From Acidobacteriota bacterium (lineage in GTDB: Bacteria; Acidobacteriota; Thermoanaerobaculia; Gp7-AA8), in NCBI GenBank assembly GCA_019244185.1, contig JAFATB010000013.1:1-64000 (forward strand): a stretch of DNA of 64,000 bases, given 5' to 3'. A program made the position numbers and the translations under genes. The notes under the pieces were generated by a model. It searched no databases and was not told the DNA's origin. It worked only from the letters and a program-made list of their open reading frames with translations. Below, piece by piece: positions 39,090 to 47,579 of this stretch; positions within the stretch are counted from its first letter, which is position 1, and each line of letters opens with the position of its first letter.

Positions 39090-41536
39090 AACAGCATCCT
39101 CAATTGCGGTGTCGCTTTCGCTTCGAAGAACGAGCGGATCTCGCTGGCCGGTTTCTTCGACACCAGCTCGCGCGGCGACTCCTCGTACCAGTCGGTGGGA
39201 AAGTATCGCGTGTAGGTCTCCTGCGTGAAGCGCTTGCAGAGCAGCGCGATGACGCCGATGTCGGTCTCGCTGCGGATCACGCGTCCCGCGCTCTGCACGA
39301 CGCGCGTCATGCCGGGGATGAGATACGCGAACTCGAAGCCCGCGCCGTATTGTTCGTCGTAATACTGCTTGAGCAGCTCCTGCTCGAAGCTCACCTGCGG
39401 CAGCGCGGGGCCGACGACCATCACGCCGGAGAGCATGTCGCCCTGGTAGTCGATCCCTTCCGCGTACATGCCGCCGGACACCGCGAGGATGAGGTTTCCT
39501 TTGCGCGGCCGGTCGCGCAGGATCTCCAGGATCGCGTTGCGCTCGTAGTCGGTCATGTCGGTACGCTGCACCATGACGTTCTTCTGCGTCGGCGGCATGC
39601 GGTCGACGATCTCGCGCAGGAACGCGTAGCTCGGAAAGAGCGCGAGGAAGTTGCCGTTGCCGGCGTCGGCGATGTCGGCCACCGTCTCCGCGATGCGGTC
39701 GAAATGCTCGGCGCGGCGCTTGTACGTCGTGTCGACTTCGGGCACGACCACGATCTTGCGGTTCGTGCGCGGGAACGGCGACGCGACCGCGAGCTCCGCC
39801 GTGCGCTGCTGCGGAAAGCCGAGCGTCTTGCGATAGAAGTCGAACGGCTCGAGCGTCGCCGAGAGCGCCACCGTCGCGTGCGCGGAATCGAAGATCTGCC
39901 CGAGGAACCGCGAGGGATCCTTGCAGAAGATCTTCAGTTTGAGGCCGTCACTTCCATCCTTCGACTGCGTCCGCTCGATGAGATGCGCGAACTCGTCGCC
40001 TTCTTCCGCGAGCAGGTTCGTGAACTTCACGAGCTTGAAGTAGAAGTCGATCAGCGGGTCGTCTTCCTCGGCGATCCGGTTGTCGATCTTCCAGCCGATG
40101 TACTCGAGGACGATGCGCTCCCACTCCACGCGCTGCTCGAGGAACAGCTCGCGCGACGGCGAGCAGAGCGCCTGCTTCACGTCGTCTTCGAGCACGTCCG
40201 CGAGCTCGAGGAAATGCGCGCGCAGGATCTCCAGCAGGTCTTCCCATCCTTCGATCCAGCAGTTGCGCGACATCATCAGACGCTTGATCTCGTCGAACTG
40301 CGACTCGTGCAGCTCCGGCGAGTAGTAGCCGCGGCCGCGGTCGACGAGGTTGTGCGCCTCGTCGACGACCAGCACGCAATCGCCGTAGTCGTTCTCCTGC
40401 GAATACGCCTTCAAGCCGACGTACGGATCGAAGATGTAGTTGTAGTCGCAGACGATCACGTCGGCCTGTTCGATGAGCTCGAGCGACACCTCGAACGGGC
40501 ACACCTCGGACTCGCGCGCGAGCTCGAAGGTGATGTCGGGATCGAAGTAGCTCATCGCCGTCACGAGGTGCGTGAGCAGGCCGCTCTGCTGCATTTTCTC
40601 GCCGTACTTCGCGGCGAACGGGCAGAAGTCCTCGTGGCAGATCATCTCCGTGTGCGCGCACATCTTCTGTTTGCTGCGGATGCGCAGCACGCGGAACGAG
40701 CCGTCGTTGAGCATGCGCAGCGCGGCCACGGCCGCTTCCTGCTGCAGCGTCTTCGACGTGAGGAAGAACAGCTTCTTGCCGAGCTTCAGCGACTGGCGGA
40801 TCGCGGGATAGAGCACGGCCATCGTCTTGCCGATGCCGGTCGGCGCGGAGATCAGGAGCGCGTCGCGTTGCCAGATGCCGCGCGCGACGGCGGAGACGAT
40901 CTCGTCCTGCCCGGGACGCATGCCGTCGAACGGAAACTGGAGCGCGCTCGCGAAGGCCTGCTTCGCCGCGCGCAGAGCCGCCGCGGTCTCGAGGTTCTCG
41001 ACGAGCTTGGCGAGACTGGCCTCGAGCGTCTCGCGCATGCGCGCGCGGTCGAACTCCGCGTCGACGAGCTTCGTGTCGCCGGAGACGAGATCGATGAGCA
41101 CGAGCTGGGGCGCGAAGACGAAGTCCGCGAAGTCGGGCTGCTCGCAGAGAAAGTACGCGTAGAGCAGCAGCTGGTAGAGATGCCGCTGCAGTTTTTCGGA
41201 GCGATAGAGCGCCTCGAGCTCGAGGTCGAAGTGCAGCGACTTCACTTCCTCGATCGAGACGCGCTTCGCGTCCTTGTCGACGGACAGGCCGTCGATACGT
41301 CCGGTGATGGTGACGCTCCAGCCGCCGATCGTGGTGCGGTGGACGACGTGGACTTCGGCGCGGTAGTGCGGGTCTTCGTTCGCGCGCAGCTCGGCGCGGC
41401 GCGTATGGATGTCCTGGCCGATCCACATGCGCCGGAAGCCGTCGCCGCGCTCGACGCCGATGCGGCGATAGGTCGACTCGTGCACGAGATCGCCGACCGA
41501 GCAGACGATCTCCCGTTTTTCGTAGTCGACGCGCAT
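39086..41536 (-). CDS. XPD/DinG-type helicase with N-terminal PD-(D/E)XK nuclease-like domain
   Basis: An 816-residue protein. Residues 60-135 hold Asp82 (GRIDG), Glu97-x-Lys99 (EEVKS) and a QLLLYAYFL helix, the pattern of RecB/Cas4-type nucleases. Then a superfamily 2 helicase: Walker A APTGIGKT (231-238), an Fe-S cluster region with C293, C300, C305 and C346, DEAH (392-395), and late motifs LSATLEP and QSAGRVIRSETDIG. Likely acts on DNA with a 5' tail or on unusual DNA structures. It follows a divergent cyclase-like gene by 12 bases and is followed by the overlapping lipoprotein gene. Cytosolic. Nuclease activity is inferred, not certain. Confidence 0.88.
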   Translation of the reverse strand: MRVDYEKREIVCSVGDLVHESTYRRIGVERGDGFRRMWIGQDIHTRRAELRANEDPHYRAEVHVVHRTTIGGWSVTITGRIDGLSVDKDAKRVSIEEVKSLHFDLELEALYRSEKLQRHLYQLLLYAYFLCEQPDFADFVFAPQLVLIDLVSGDTKLVDAEFDRARMRETLEASLAKLVENLETAAALRAAKQAFASALQFPFDGMRPGQDEIVSAVARGIWQRDALLISAPTGIGKTMAVLYPAIRQSLKLGKKLFFLTSKTLQQEAAVAALRMLNDGSFRVLRIRSKQKMCAHTEMICHEDFCPFAAKYGEKMQQSGLLTHLVTAMSYFDPDITFELARESEVCPFEVSLELIEQADVIVCDYNYIFDPYVGLKAYSQENDYGDCVLVVDEAHNLVDRGRGYYSPELHESQFDEIKRLMMSRNCWIEGWEDLLEILRAHFLELADVLEDDVKQALCSPSRELFLEQRVEWERIVLEYIGWKIDNRIAEEDDPLIDFYFKLVKFTNLLAEEGDEFAHLIERTQSKDGSDGLKLKIFCKDPSRFLGQIFDSAHATVALSATLEPFDFYRKTLGFPQQRTAELAVASPFPRTNRKIVVVPEVDTTYKRRAEHFDRIAETVADIADAGNGNFLALFPSYAFLREIVDRMPPTQKNVMVQRTDMTDYERNAILEILRDRPRKGNLILAVSGGMYAEGIDYQGDMLSGVMVVGPALPQVSFEQELLKQYYDEQYGAGFEFAYLIPGMTRVVQSAGRVIRSETDIGVIALLCKRFTQETYTRYFPTDWYEESPRELVSKKPASEIRSFFEAKATPQLRMLF

Positions 41537-41548
41537 TCAGCGGTTATT

Positions 41549-43900
41549 TTAAAGCTTCTCCACCTCTTCCCCGAGCAAATACGCGTCGTATTCGCCGCCG
41601 TCGCGATATGGCGCGAAGGCGAGGTCGGGGATGAGCGTCTGCAGCGACAGCCGGTCGTACAGCTCGCGCACGCTCTGCTTGCGGTCGGCGAGGATTTCGG
41701 CGGTCAACTCGCCGCGTAACGCGAAGAGGCGCTGGAAGTCGCCGCGCGGCATGCGCAGCGGGCGGCGGACGTCGTCGGAGCGCGGGTCCCATTCGCCGAT
41801 GAGCACTTCGTCCTCGACGTCGTTCGAGCGCGCGCGCACGCAGATGACGATCTCGGATTGCAGCGCCTGCTCGCTCGTCGTCGTGTCGATGCTCGTCGCC
41901 GCGCGCCACGCGCCGGACGACGAGAGCTCCTGCTGCAGATGGAAGTCGTGGCGCAGCAGCGTGACCAGCGACTCGGACGAATCGAGCGGCACGACTTCAT
42001 CGACCTCGCCGCTGCTGAACGGCGCGATCTCGGCGACCTCGATCTTGTCGAGACCTTTGAGCGCGGTCATGCCGAGAAGGCGCATGCCGAGGAGCTCGAC
42101 GCCGGGGATCGCCGGCGCGAAGGCGATGTAGTTGCCGTACGCGGTGCGCAAACGCGAGAGCGGCTGGGCCTCGTTCGCGAGTTCGTTCGACAGCTCCTGC
42201 AGCAGCGCCATCGACGCGACGATGCCTTCGTTGACGAGATGCCCGTTGCCGTCGAGGTACGCGTAGAACTCGCGCGCGTGCTGCGTCTTGTCGATGACGT
42301 CGACGCCGCGCGCGAGCGGCGCGAAGAACTGCTGCACCTTCGCCGCGTCGTAGCCGTGCGCGACGAGGAAGCCGCCGATCTCCTCGATCTCGCGATTCGA
42401 CTTACCCGTCGTCAGGCGCGAGAGCTCGACGATGCCGAGGCCGTAGAACTCCGTGATGCGGTCGCCGGTGTCGGATGCGGCCTTGAGCGGCAGCAGGCGG
42501 TAGTAGCCGTAGTTGAGCGCGATGCGCAGCCCTTTGTTGAAGGCGAAGCCTTTGCGCTTCATCTCGGAGTAGAAGCGCTGGATCTCGACGGCGGCGCGGA
42601 TGAGGCGCAGCGCGCGGCGCGTCGTGTAGAACGCGCCATCGCCGAGGAACTTTTCGAATTGCAAAAGGTGCCGCTGCGCGATCGTTTCGAGATGGCGCTG
42701 GAAGAGCAGCATCTGGCGATACGAGCGGATCTCTTCCTTGCCGCCGCCGCGGCGGATGTTGCCGAGCGTCTCGGAGAACGCCGAGATGTCGTAGATCATC
42801 CCGAAGCGGTGCACGGTCGGATCGACGACGCCGGGCCGGCCGAAGTCCATCGGACGCGTGGAGCGCGACCAGATGGCGCCGTACCGCCGGTCGGCGGAGA
42901 CGATCTGGCCGTCGGGCTGCGCCGCCATCCAGACGATGCCGCGGCGCAGTTGATTGAGCACCGCGAACTCGCGCAGGCGCCGCGCGATCAGCTGGAACTG
43001 CTCGCGCTCCTCGCGCGTGATCGCGTTCTGCGCCGCGGGATGTTCGAAGAAAAACGCGTGGAAGCGCGGATCGAGCAGCAGTGCGAGCGGCACGCCTTGT
43101 TCCGCGGAGACGCCGAAGAGCGGGATCGCGGCGCGGAAGCTGCGGTCGCGTTGCAGCAGCTCCGCGGCGGTCGTGCGCATCCGCTCGAAGCAGTCGCGGA
43201 AGCTCTGGAAGTCGCGGCGCAGGTAGCCGTTCAGGAACGACCGCAGCTCGCGCAGATCGGGTCCGATGAATTCTTCGGAGAGGATCAACACGTCGTCCTG
43301 CAGCAGGCGCACGAACGCCAGTCCGCGCTGTTCCTCGCCTTCGAGCAGCGGCGCGGCTTTCGCGGCGAGCTGCGTCATCTGCTCGCGCGTCTCCGACACC
43401 CAGCGCCCCACGATGCGGTACTTCAGCGTGTCGCCGAGCGCGCGTCCGGCTTGCGTGTCGACGGCGGAGACGCGGCGCGGGATCGCGGAGAAATGCCGCG
43501 CGAGGTCGAGCGAATGCGCGAGCCAGAAGACGGCGTGGTAGTCGTTGACGAGGTTCGAGAGCAGCGCGTTCTCGGCCGCTTTCATGAGCGAGCCGATGTA
43601 GACGTTCAGCGCGAGCTGCGCTTTCTCTTTCGCCTCCGCCGCGCGGTTCACCTGCCACCCCGTTTCGTCGGCGAGCCATCGTTCGAGCTTGTTCTCAAGG
43701 TCCTTGAGGACGGCCGATTCCGCGACCGGAAAGCCGAGGATCGGCGGCTGCGTCTCGTCGGCGGGAAAGATCTTGAACGGCTGCGGCAACAGCCCCTCGT
43801 GCTTCGCGAACAACTCGCGCAGCGAGCGCTCGAGATCGGTCGCCAGGAGAAACGTGGCGGCGTCCGGACGCTGGGCGAGGTAGTTGGAGAGAGCACGCAT
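41549..43900 (-). CDS. Large protein with a divergent class III nucleotidyl cyclase-like domain
   Basis: A 783-residue protein not obviously like a named family as a whole. Residues 366-500 match the class III cyclase fold: IYDISAF (Asp371, metal), FEKFLGDGAF (Lys417, Asp421, metal), then LRIALNYG and YGLGIVELSRL. Asp371 and Asp421 are in place and Arg495 fits the transition-state Arg, but the preceding Asn position is Val491. The N-terminal 360 residues are helical, without known motifs; the C-terminal third is mixed. Downstream gene is the nuclease-helicase, 12 bases away, so they are likely co-transcribed. Catalytic activity is uncertain. Start ATG 43900. Confidence 0.65.
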   Translation of the reverse strand: MRALSNYLAQRPDAATFLLATDLERSLRELFAKHEGLLPQPFKIFPADETQPPILGFPVAESAVLKDLENKLERWLADETGWQVNRAAEAKEKAQLALNVYIGSLMKAAENALLSNLVNDYHAVFWLAHSLDLARHFSAIPRRVSAVDTQAGRALGDTLKYRIVGRWVSETREQMTQLAAKAAPLLEGEEQRGLAFVRLLQDDVLILSEEFIGPDLRELRSFLNGYLRRDFQSFRDCFERMRTTAAELLQRDRSFRAAIPLFGVSAEQGVPLALLLDPRFHAFFFEHPAAQNAITREEREQFQLIARRLREFAVLNQLRRGIVWMAAQPDGQIVSADRRYGAIWSRSTRPMDFGRPGVVDPTVHRFGMIYDISAFSETLGNIRRGGGKEEIRSYRQMLLFQRHLETIAQRHLLQFEKFLGDGAFYTTRRALRLIRAAVEIQRFYSEMKRKGFAFNKGLRIALNYGYYRLLPLKAASDTGDRITEFYGLGIVELSRLTTGKSNREIEEIGGFLVAHGYDAAKVQQFFAPLARGVDVIDKTQHAREFYAYLDGNGHLVNEGIVASMALLQELSNELANEAQPLSRLRTAYGNYIAFAPAIPGVELLGMRLLGMTALKGLDKIEVAEIAPFSSGEVDEVVPLDSSESLVTLLRHDFHLQQELSSSGAWRAATSIDTTTSEQALQSEIVICVRARSNDVEDEVLIGEWDPRSDDVRRPLRMPRGDFQRLFALRGELTAEILADRKQSVRELYDRLSLQTLIPDLAFAPYRDGGEYDAYLLGEEVEKL

Positions 43901-43921
43901 GACGATTGAGAGGCGAAGTAT

Positions 43922-44036
43922 AAAAGCTGAATGAAGAACGCAGAACGCAGAACGCAGAATTGAGAAAGGGGAACGACCGTGGGTTCTCTCCTTCTCAATT
44001 CTTCATTCTGCGTTCTGCGTTCTTCATTCGTCTTTT
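43922..44036. repeat. Heptad palindrome, copy 2
   Basis: Left arm 43922-43968 and right arm 43990-44036, about 47 bases each with several mismatches (left unit 4 is AACGCAG while the right arm encodes AATGAAG). Units: AATGAAG, AACGCAG three times, AATTGAG, AAAGG. It lies between divergent genes, with the cyclase-like gene on the left and the DnaC-like gene (44054) on the right; TAAACT lies 4 bases past its right end. Confidence 0.92.
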
Positions 44037-44040
44037 CGCC

Positions 44041-44046
44041 TAAACT
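44041..44046 (+). promoter_or_regulatory. TAAACT element before the DnaC-like gene
   Basis: TAAACT ends 7 bases before ATG 44054, with no ribosome binding site, consistent with a leaderless transcript. It lies just outside heptad palindrome copy 2. Confidence 0.35.
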
Positions 44047-44053
44047 CTCCCCA

Positions 44054-44782
44054 ATGCTCCACGCCGCCGCCTCCACTCCGCCCGCAACTTGCCCGCGCTG
44101 CAACGGCTCCGGCTGGATTCCCGTTTCCGCCGACTCGCTCCGCGTCGAAGCGTGCGCGTGTCAGGGCGATCTGCGGCGGCAGCAGCGCGTGGTGGCGGCG
44201 AGCATTCCGAAGCGCTACGAGCATTGCACGCTGGAGACGTTTCGCGAGAAGTCGGCGGTGCTGCGCAACGCGAAGACGCGCATCCAGGAGCTCGTCGATC
44301 TGTGGCCGCATCTCTCCGAAGGGCGCGGCCTCCTGCTGATGGGCGGCTGCGGCGTCGGCAAGACGCATCTCGCCGTTGCGGCGCTGCTGGAGATCATCCG
44401 CAGCGGCAAGCCGGGACGCATGCTCTTCTCGAACTTTCAGGACCTCATTCAGGAGATCCAGGCGTCGTTCGACAACGATCAGGTGCCGAGCAAGTCGGAG
44501 CTCCTGCGGCCGCTGCTCGAAGTCGATCTGCTCGTGCTCGACGAGCTCGGGTCGCAGAAGCCGACCACGTTCGTGCAGGACATCCTCTATTACGTGATCA
44601 ACACGCGCTACAACGAGGAGCGCGCGACGATCTTCACCACGAACTACTTCGACCGGCCCGCGGACGTGAAGGACGAGACGCTCGAGCAGCGCATCGGCAC
44701 GCGGCTGCGCAGCCGGCTCGCGGAGATGGCCGAGCGCGTCGAGTTTACCGGCGCGACGGACCATCGGCGGAACACGCTGTGA
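44054..44782 (+). CDS. DnaC/IstB-like AAA+ ATPase
   Basis: A 242-residue ATPase: an N-terminal Cys cluster (CPRCNGSGW, CACQ; probable zinc site), an AAA+ core with Walker A GGCGVGKTHLA, Walker B DLLVLDELGSQ, and sensor I IFTTNYF. DnaC-type proteins load the replicative helicase; IstB types belong to IS21 transposons. Here no IstA, DnaB or DnaD gene is near, so the role could be helicase loading or something unrelated. It starts at ATG 44054; TAAACT (44041-44046) is 7 bases upstream. Its stop overlaps the next gene's GTG (GTGA). Confidence 0.85.
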   Translation: MLHAAASTPPATCPRCNGSGWIPVSADSLRVEACACQGDLRRQQRVVAASIPKRYEHCTLETFREKSAVLRNAKTRIQELVDLWPHLSEGRGLLLMGGCGVGKTHLAVAALLEIIRSGKPGRMLFSNFQDLIQEIQASFDNDQVPSKSELLRPLLEVDLLVLDELGSQKPTTFVQDILYYVINTRYNEERATIFTTNYFDRPADVKDETLEQRIGTRLRSRLAEMAERVEFTGATDHRRNTL

Positions 44783-45729
44783 AGCGCGGAGTCTTCGACA
44801 CGCTCAAGCGCGGCTTCGACGACAACCTCGCGAACTGGCCGCTGATCGCGATCCGCATCGCGCAGATGGTGCTCGTCTTCGCGATGGTGATCGGCGGGAT
44901 GCTGGCCATGCTCGTGCCGCTGCTGCTGTCGGTCGGCATCCGCGTGGCGTCGCTGCATTCGCCCGAGTCGTTTGAGAGCGCGATGGAGGCGCTGCTGCAC
45001 AACCCGCTGCTGTTCATCTGGCTCGGCGTCGGGCTGTTCGTGCTGATCGGGCTGCTGATCGCCATCGGCGCGTTCGTCGAAGCGGGTTGCGCGCGCGTCT
45101 ACGTCGACGCGGAGCGCGCCGCGGGTCCGGCGGTGAACGGCCTGCGCGCGCGGTTCCACCTGTTCAACATGCAGCGCTTTCTCGCCGGCGCGACGTCGGG
45201 CTGGTGGCCGGTGTTCTGGATGTACAACCTCATCTGGTCGCTCGCCGCGCTGATTCTGCTCGTGCCGCTCGCGATCACCGCCGTGCTGATGTTTCTCACG
45301 CGCAACAACCAGCCGCTGATGATCGTCTTCGGCGTCGGCGGGTTGCTGCTCGTGATCGTGCTCGCGATTCCGCTGGCCATCGTCACCGGCATGTGGTCGA
45401 ACCGCGCGGTGATGCAGTGGACGATCGACCGCGCCGGCACCGGCGCCGCGATCTCCGCCTCCTGGCGCGCGATCTCTCACGACCTCCCTCGCCACCTCGG
45501 CGTGGCCGCATGCATGCTCGTCATCGCCTTCGCCGCGTCGTCCGTCGCCGGCAGCTTCGGCTTCTTCGCCGCGTTCGCGCAGGCGGCCGGCCGCGACAAC
45601 GCGTTCGTGCCGCTGGCGATGATGCCGCTGCGCTTTTTCTCGCAGATCGTGAGCATCGCCTGCAGCGCGGCGGTGACGAGCTGGTACGCCGCATCGTTCG
45701 CGGCGCTCACCGTGGAGAGCCCTCGTTGA
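44779..45729 (+). CDS. Polytopic membrane protein of unknown function
   Basis: A 316-residue integral membrane protein with about six hydrophobic segments (for example IAIRIAQMVLVFAMVIGGML and LFIWLGVGLFVLIGLLIAIG) and a polar 50-residue loop after the third. It starts with a charged amphipathic segment (VKRGVFDTLKRGFDDNL), as in a family of Acidobacteria-type hypothetical proteins. No catalytic motif. GTG 44779 overlaps the DnaC-like gene stop (GTGA), and its own stop overlaps the aminotransferase (TTGA). Co-transcribed with both. Confidence 0.75.
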   Translation: MKRGVFDTLKRGFDDNLANWPLIAIRIAQMVLVFAMVIGGMLAMLVPLLLSVGIRVASLHSPESFESAMEALLHNPLLFIWLGVGLFVLIGLLIAIGAFVEAGCARVYVDAERAAGPAVNGLRARFHLFNMQRFLAGATSGWWPVFWMYNLIWSLAALILLVPLAITAVLMFLTRNNQPLMIVFGVGGLLLVIVLAIPLAIVTGMWSNRAVMQWTIDRAGTGAAISASWRAISHDLPRHLGVAACMLVIAFAASSVAGSFGFFAAFAQAAGRDNAFVPLAMMPLRFFSQIVSIACSAAVTSWYAASFAALTVESPR

Positions 45730-46913
45730 CGTCGTACGAATCGTTTCTCTCGCGCGACGCGCAGAGCTTCCGGCCATCTGCGATCCGGGCGTTCGCGAAA
45801 CTGATCAACGACCCGAACATCATCTCTTTCGCCGGCGGCGTGCCGAATCCGGAGACGTTCCCCGCCGCCGCCGTCGCGGAGCTCGCCGAGCGCATCATCC
45901 GCACGCGGCCGCAGATCGCGCTGCAGTACGGGCCGACGCGCGGCATTCCGCGGCTCTGCGATTCAATCGCGGCGATCTGCCGCGCGCGCGGCATCGACGC
46001 GACGGCCGACGACGTGCTGACCACGACCGGCTCGCAGCAGGCGCTCGATCTCATCGCGCACGCGCTGCTCGATCCGGGCGACGTCGTCGCGGTGGAACTG
46101 CCGACGTACATCGGCGGCTCCGCGTCCTTCTTCGCGCGCAGCGCGGAGCTCGCGGGCGTCGCGCAGGACGACGAGGGCATCGTGCCGGAGTCGCTGCGCG
46201 CGCTCGCGTCGCGACGCCGCATCAAGCTGCTTTATACGATTCCGAACTTTCAGAATCCGTCGGGACGCCTCATGACGCAGGCGCGGCGCGATGCGGTGCT
46301 CGCGCTGGCGGAGGAGTTCGACTTTCTCGTCATCGAAGACGATCCGTACGGCGAGCTGCGTTACGTAGCCGACGCCGACACCACTGCGATGAAGTCGCGC
46401 GACGCGCACGGCCGCGTCCTCTACCTCGGGTCGTTCTCGAAAGTCCTCGCGCCGGGCCTGCGTTGCGGCTGGATCGTCGCGCCGCGGACGCTCCTCGCGA
46501 CGCTGGAGATCGCGAAGCAGGCCGCCGATCTCTGCTCGGGCATGCTCGATCAATCCGTCGTCGACGAGTTCGTCGCGAGCGGCGCGCTCGCGCCGCAGAT
46601 CGAGCGCGTGCGCGCCTTCTATCGCGGCAAACGCGGCGTGCTGCTCGACGCGCTGCAAACGCATTTCGGCGGACGCGCGACGTGGACGCCGGCCGACGGC
46701 GGACTCTTCACGTTCATGACGCTCGGCGACGACGTCGACACCGCGGCGCGCGTTGCGGATGCGGTCGCGAACGGCGTCGCGTACATCCCCGGCGGACCGT
46801 TTTTCGTCGACGGCAGCGGGCGCAATACGATGCGTCTGACGTTCGCGAAAGAGAGCGACGAGCGGCTGCGCGAAGGTGTCGCGCGGCTCGCAAAAGTTTT
46901 CGGTTTACACTAG
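45726..46913 (+). CDS. PLP-dependent aminotransferase, class I (LysN/2-aminoadipate type)
   Basis: A 395-residue fold-type I aminotransferase. Motifs: SFAGGVPNPETFP at the start, LQYGPTRGIPRL, TTGSQQALDLI, TIPNFQNPSG, the PLP-binding DDPYGEL and the Schiff-base Lys in YLGSFSKVLAPGLRCGW. The sequence resembles the 2-aminoadipate/multi-substrate transaminase branch (MocR-like without a DNA-binding domain). Substrate not determined. Start TTG 45726 overlaps the previous stop. The thymidine kinase follows after 51 bases. Confidence 0.92.
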   Translation: MTSYESFLSRDAQSFRPSAIRAFAKLINDPNIISFAGGVPNPETFPAAAVAELAERIIRTRPQIALQYGPTRGIPRLCDSIAAICRARGIDATADDVLTTTGSQQALDLIAHALLDPGDVVAVELPTYIGGSASFFARSAELAGVAQDDEGIVPESLRALASRRRIKLLYTIPNFQNPSGRLMTQARRDAVLALAEEFDFLVIEDDPYGELRYVADADTTAMKSRDAHGRVLYLGSFSKVLAPGLRCGWIVAPRTLLATLEIAKQAADLCSGMLDQSVVDEFVASGALAPQIERVRAFYRGKRGVLLDALQTHFGGRATWTPADGGLFTFMTLGDDVDTAARVADAVANGVAYIPGGPFFVDGSGRNTMRLTFAKESDERLREGVARLAKVFGLH

Positions 46914-46964
46914 CTCTACACTGGCTTCACTGGCGTTCAACTACTCTCGGAGGCGTCCCAAACC

Positions 46965-47579
46965 TTGGACCATCATCGCGGCGGCTGGATCGAAATCATC
47001 GCCGGAGGCATGTTCTCCGGGAAATCGGAAGAGCTGATCCGGCGGTTGCGGCGCGCGGTCATCGCGCGGCAGCGCGTGCAGGTCTTCAAGCCGCTGCTCG
47101 ACGACCGTTTCGCGACCGATGAAGTGGTCTCGCGCGACGAGCGGCGCCTCAAAGCGATCGCGGTCGCGACCAGCGCGGAGCTCCTCGCGCGCATCGAGAT
47201 CGGCGTGCAGGTGGTCGGCATCGACGAGGTGCAGTTCTTCGACGCGGGCGTCGTGGAAGTGTGCATGCAGCTCGCGGACGCGGGCATCCGCGTGATCGCC
47301 GCGGGACTCGATCAGGACTACATGCGGCGGCCGTTCGGTCCGATGCCGGCACTGCTCGCGGTGGCCGAGGAAGTGTCGAAGATGCATGCGGTGTGCGTGC
47401 GCTGCCGCGGCGCCGCGCATTACTCGCAGCGGGTGAGCGGCGGGAACGCGCAGGTGGAAGTGGGCGACTCGTCGTACGAGGCGCGTTGCCGGCACTGCTT
47501 CGAGGCGTATCACGCCGCGCCGGAAGACACGCCCGCGGTGCAGCTCACGATTCCGCGGCCGGCAGTCGGGAACGCGTGA
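46965..47579 (+). CDS. tdk: Thymidine kinase
   Basis: A 204-residue type II thymidine kinase: P-loop GGMFSGKSEELIRRL, DEVQFF (Asp-Glu-x-Gln), then the zinc ribbon with CVRC and CRHC at about 145 and 178. It salvages thymidine with ATP to dTMP. Starts at TTG 46965; GGAGG lies about 10 bases upstream (46950-46954). The next gene (M20 peptidase) starts at an overlapping GTG (GTGA). Cytosolic homotetramer in the family. Confidence 0.95.
   Translation: MDHHRGGWIEIIAGGMFSGKSEELIRRLRRAVIARQRVQVFKPLLDDRFATDEVVSRDERRLKAIAVATSAELLARIEIGVQVVGIDEVQFFDAGVVEVCMQLADAGIRVIAAGLDQDYMRRPFGPMPALLAVAEEVSKMHAVCVRCRGAAHYSQRVSGGNAQVEVGDSSYEARCRHCFEAYHAAPEDTPAVQLTIPRPAVGNA

Noticed and set aside
38909..41719. 936-residue plus-strand frame opposite the helicase
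   Set aside because: Antisense shadow; the minus strand carries helicase and nuclease motifs throughout.
41549..43900. Assignment as a Pycsar or CBASS defence cyclase
   Set aside because: The domain lacks one key residue, the length is too large and the neighbour is a helicase, not a known effector; kept only as a candidate.
44054..44782. IS21 IstB transposition gene
   Set aside because: No IstA, no terminal inverted repeats typical of IS21; the gene is part of a coupled operon.
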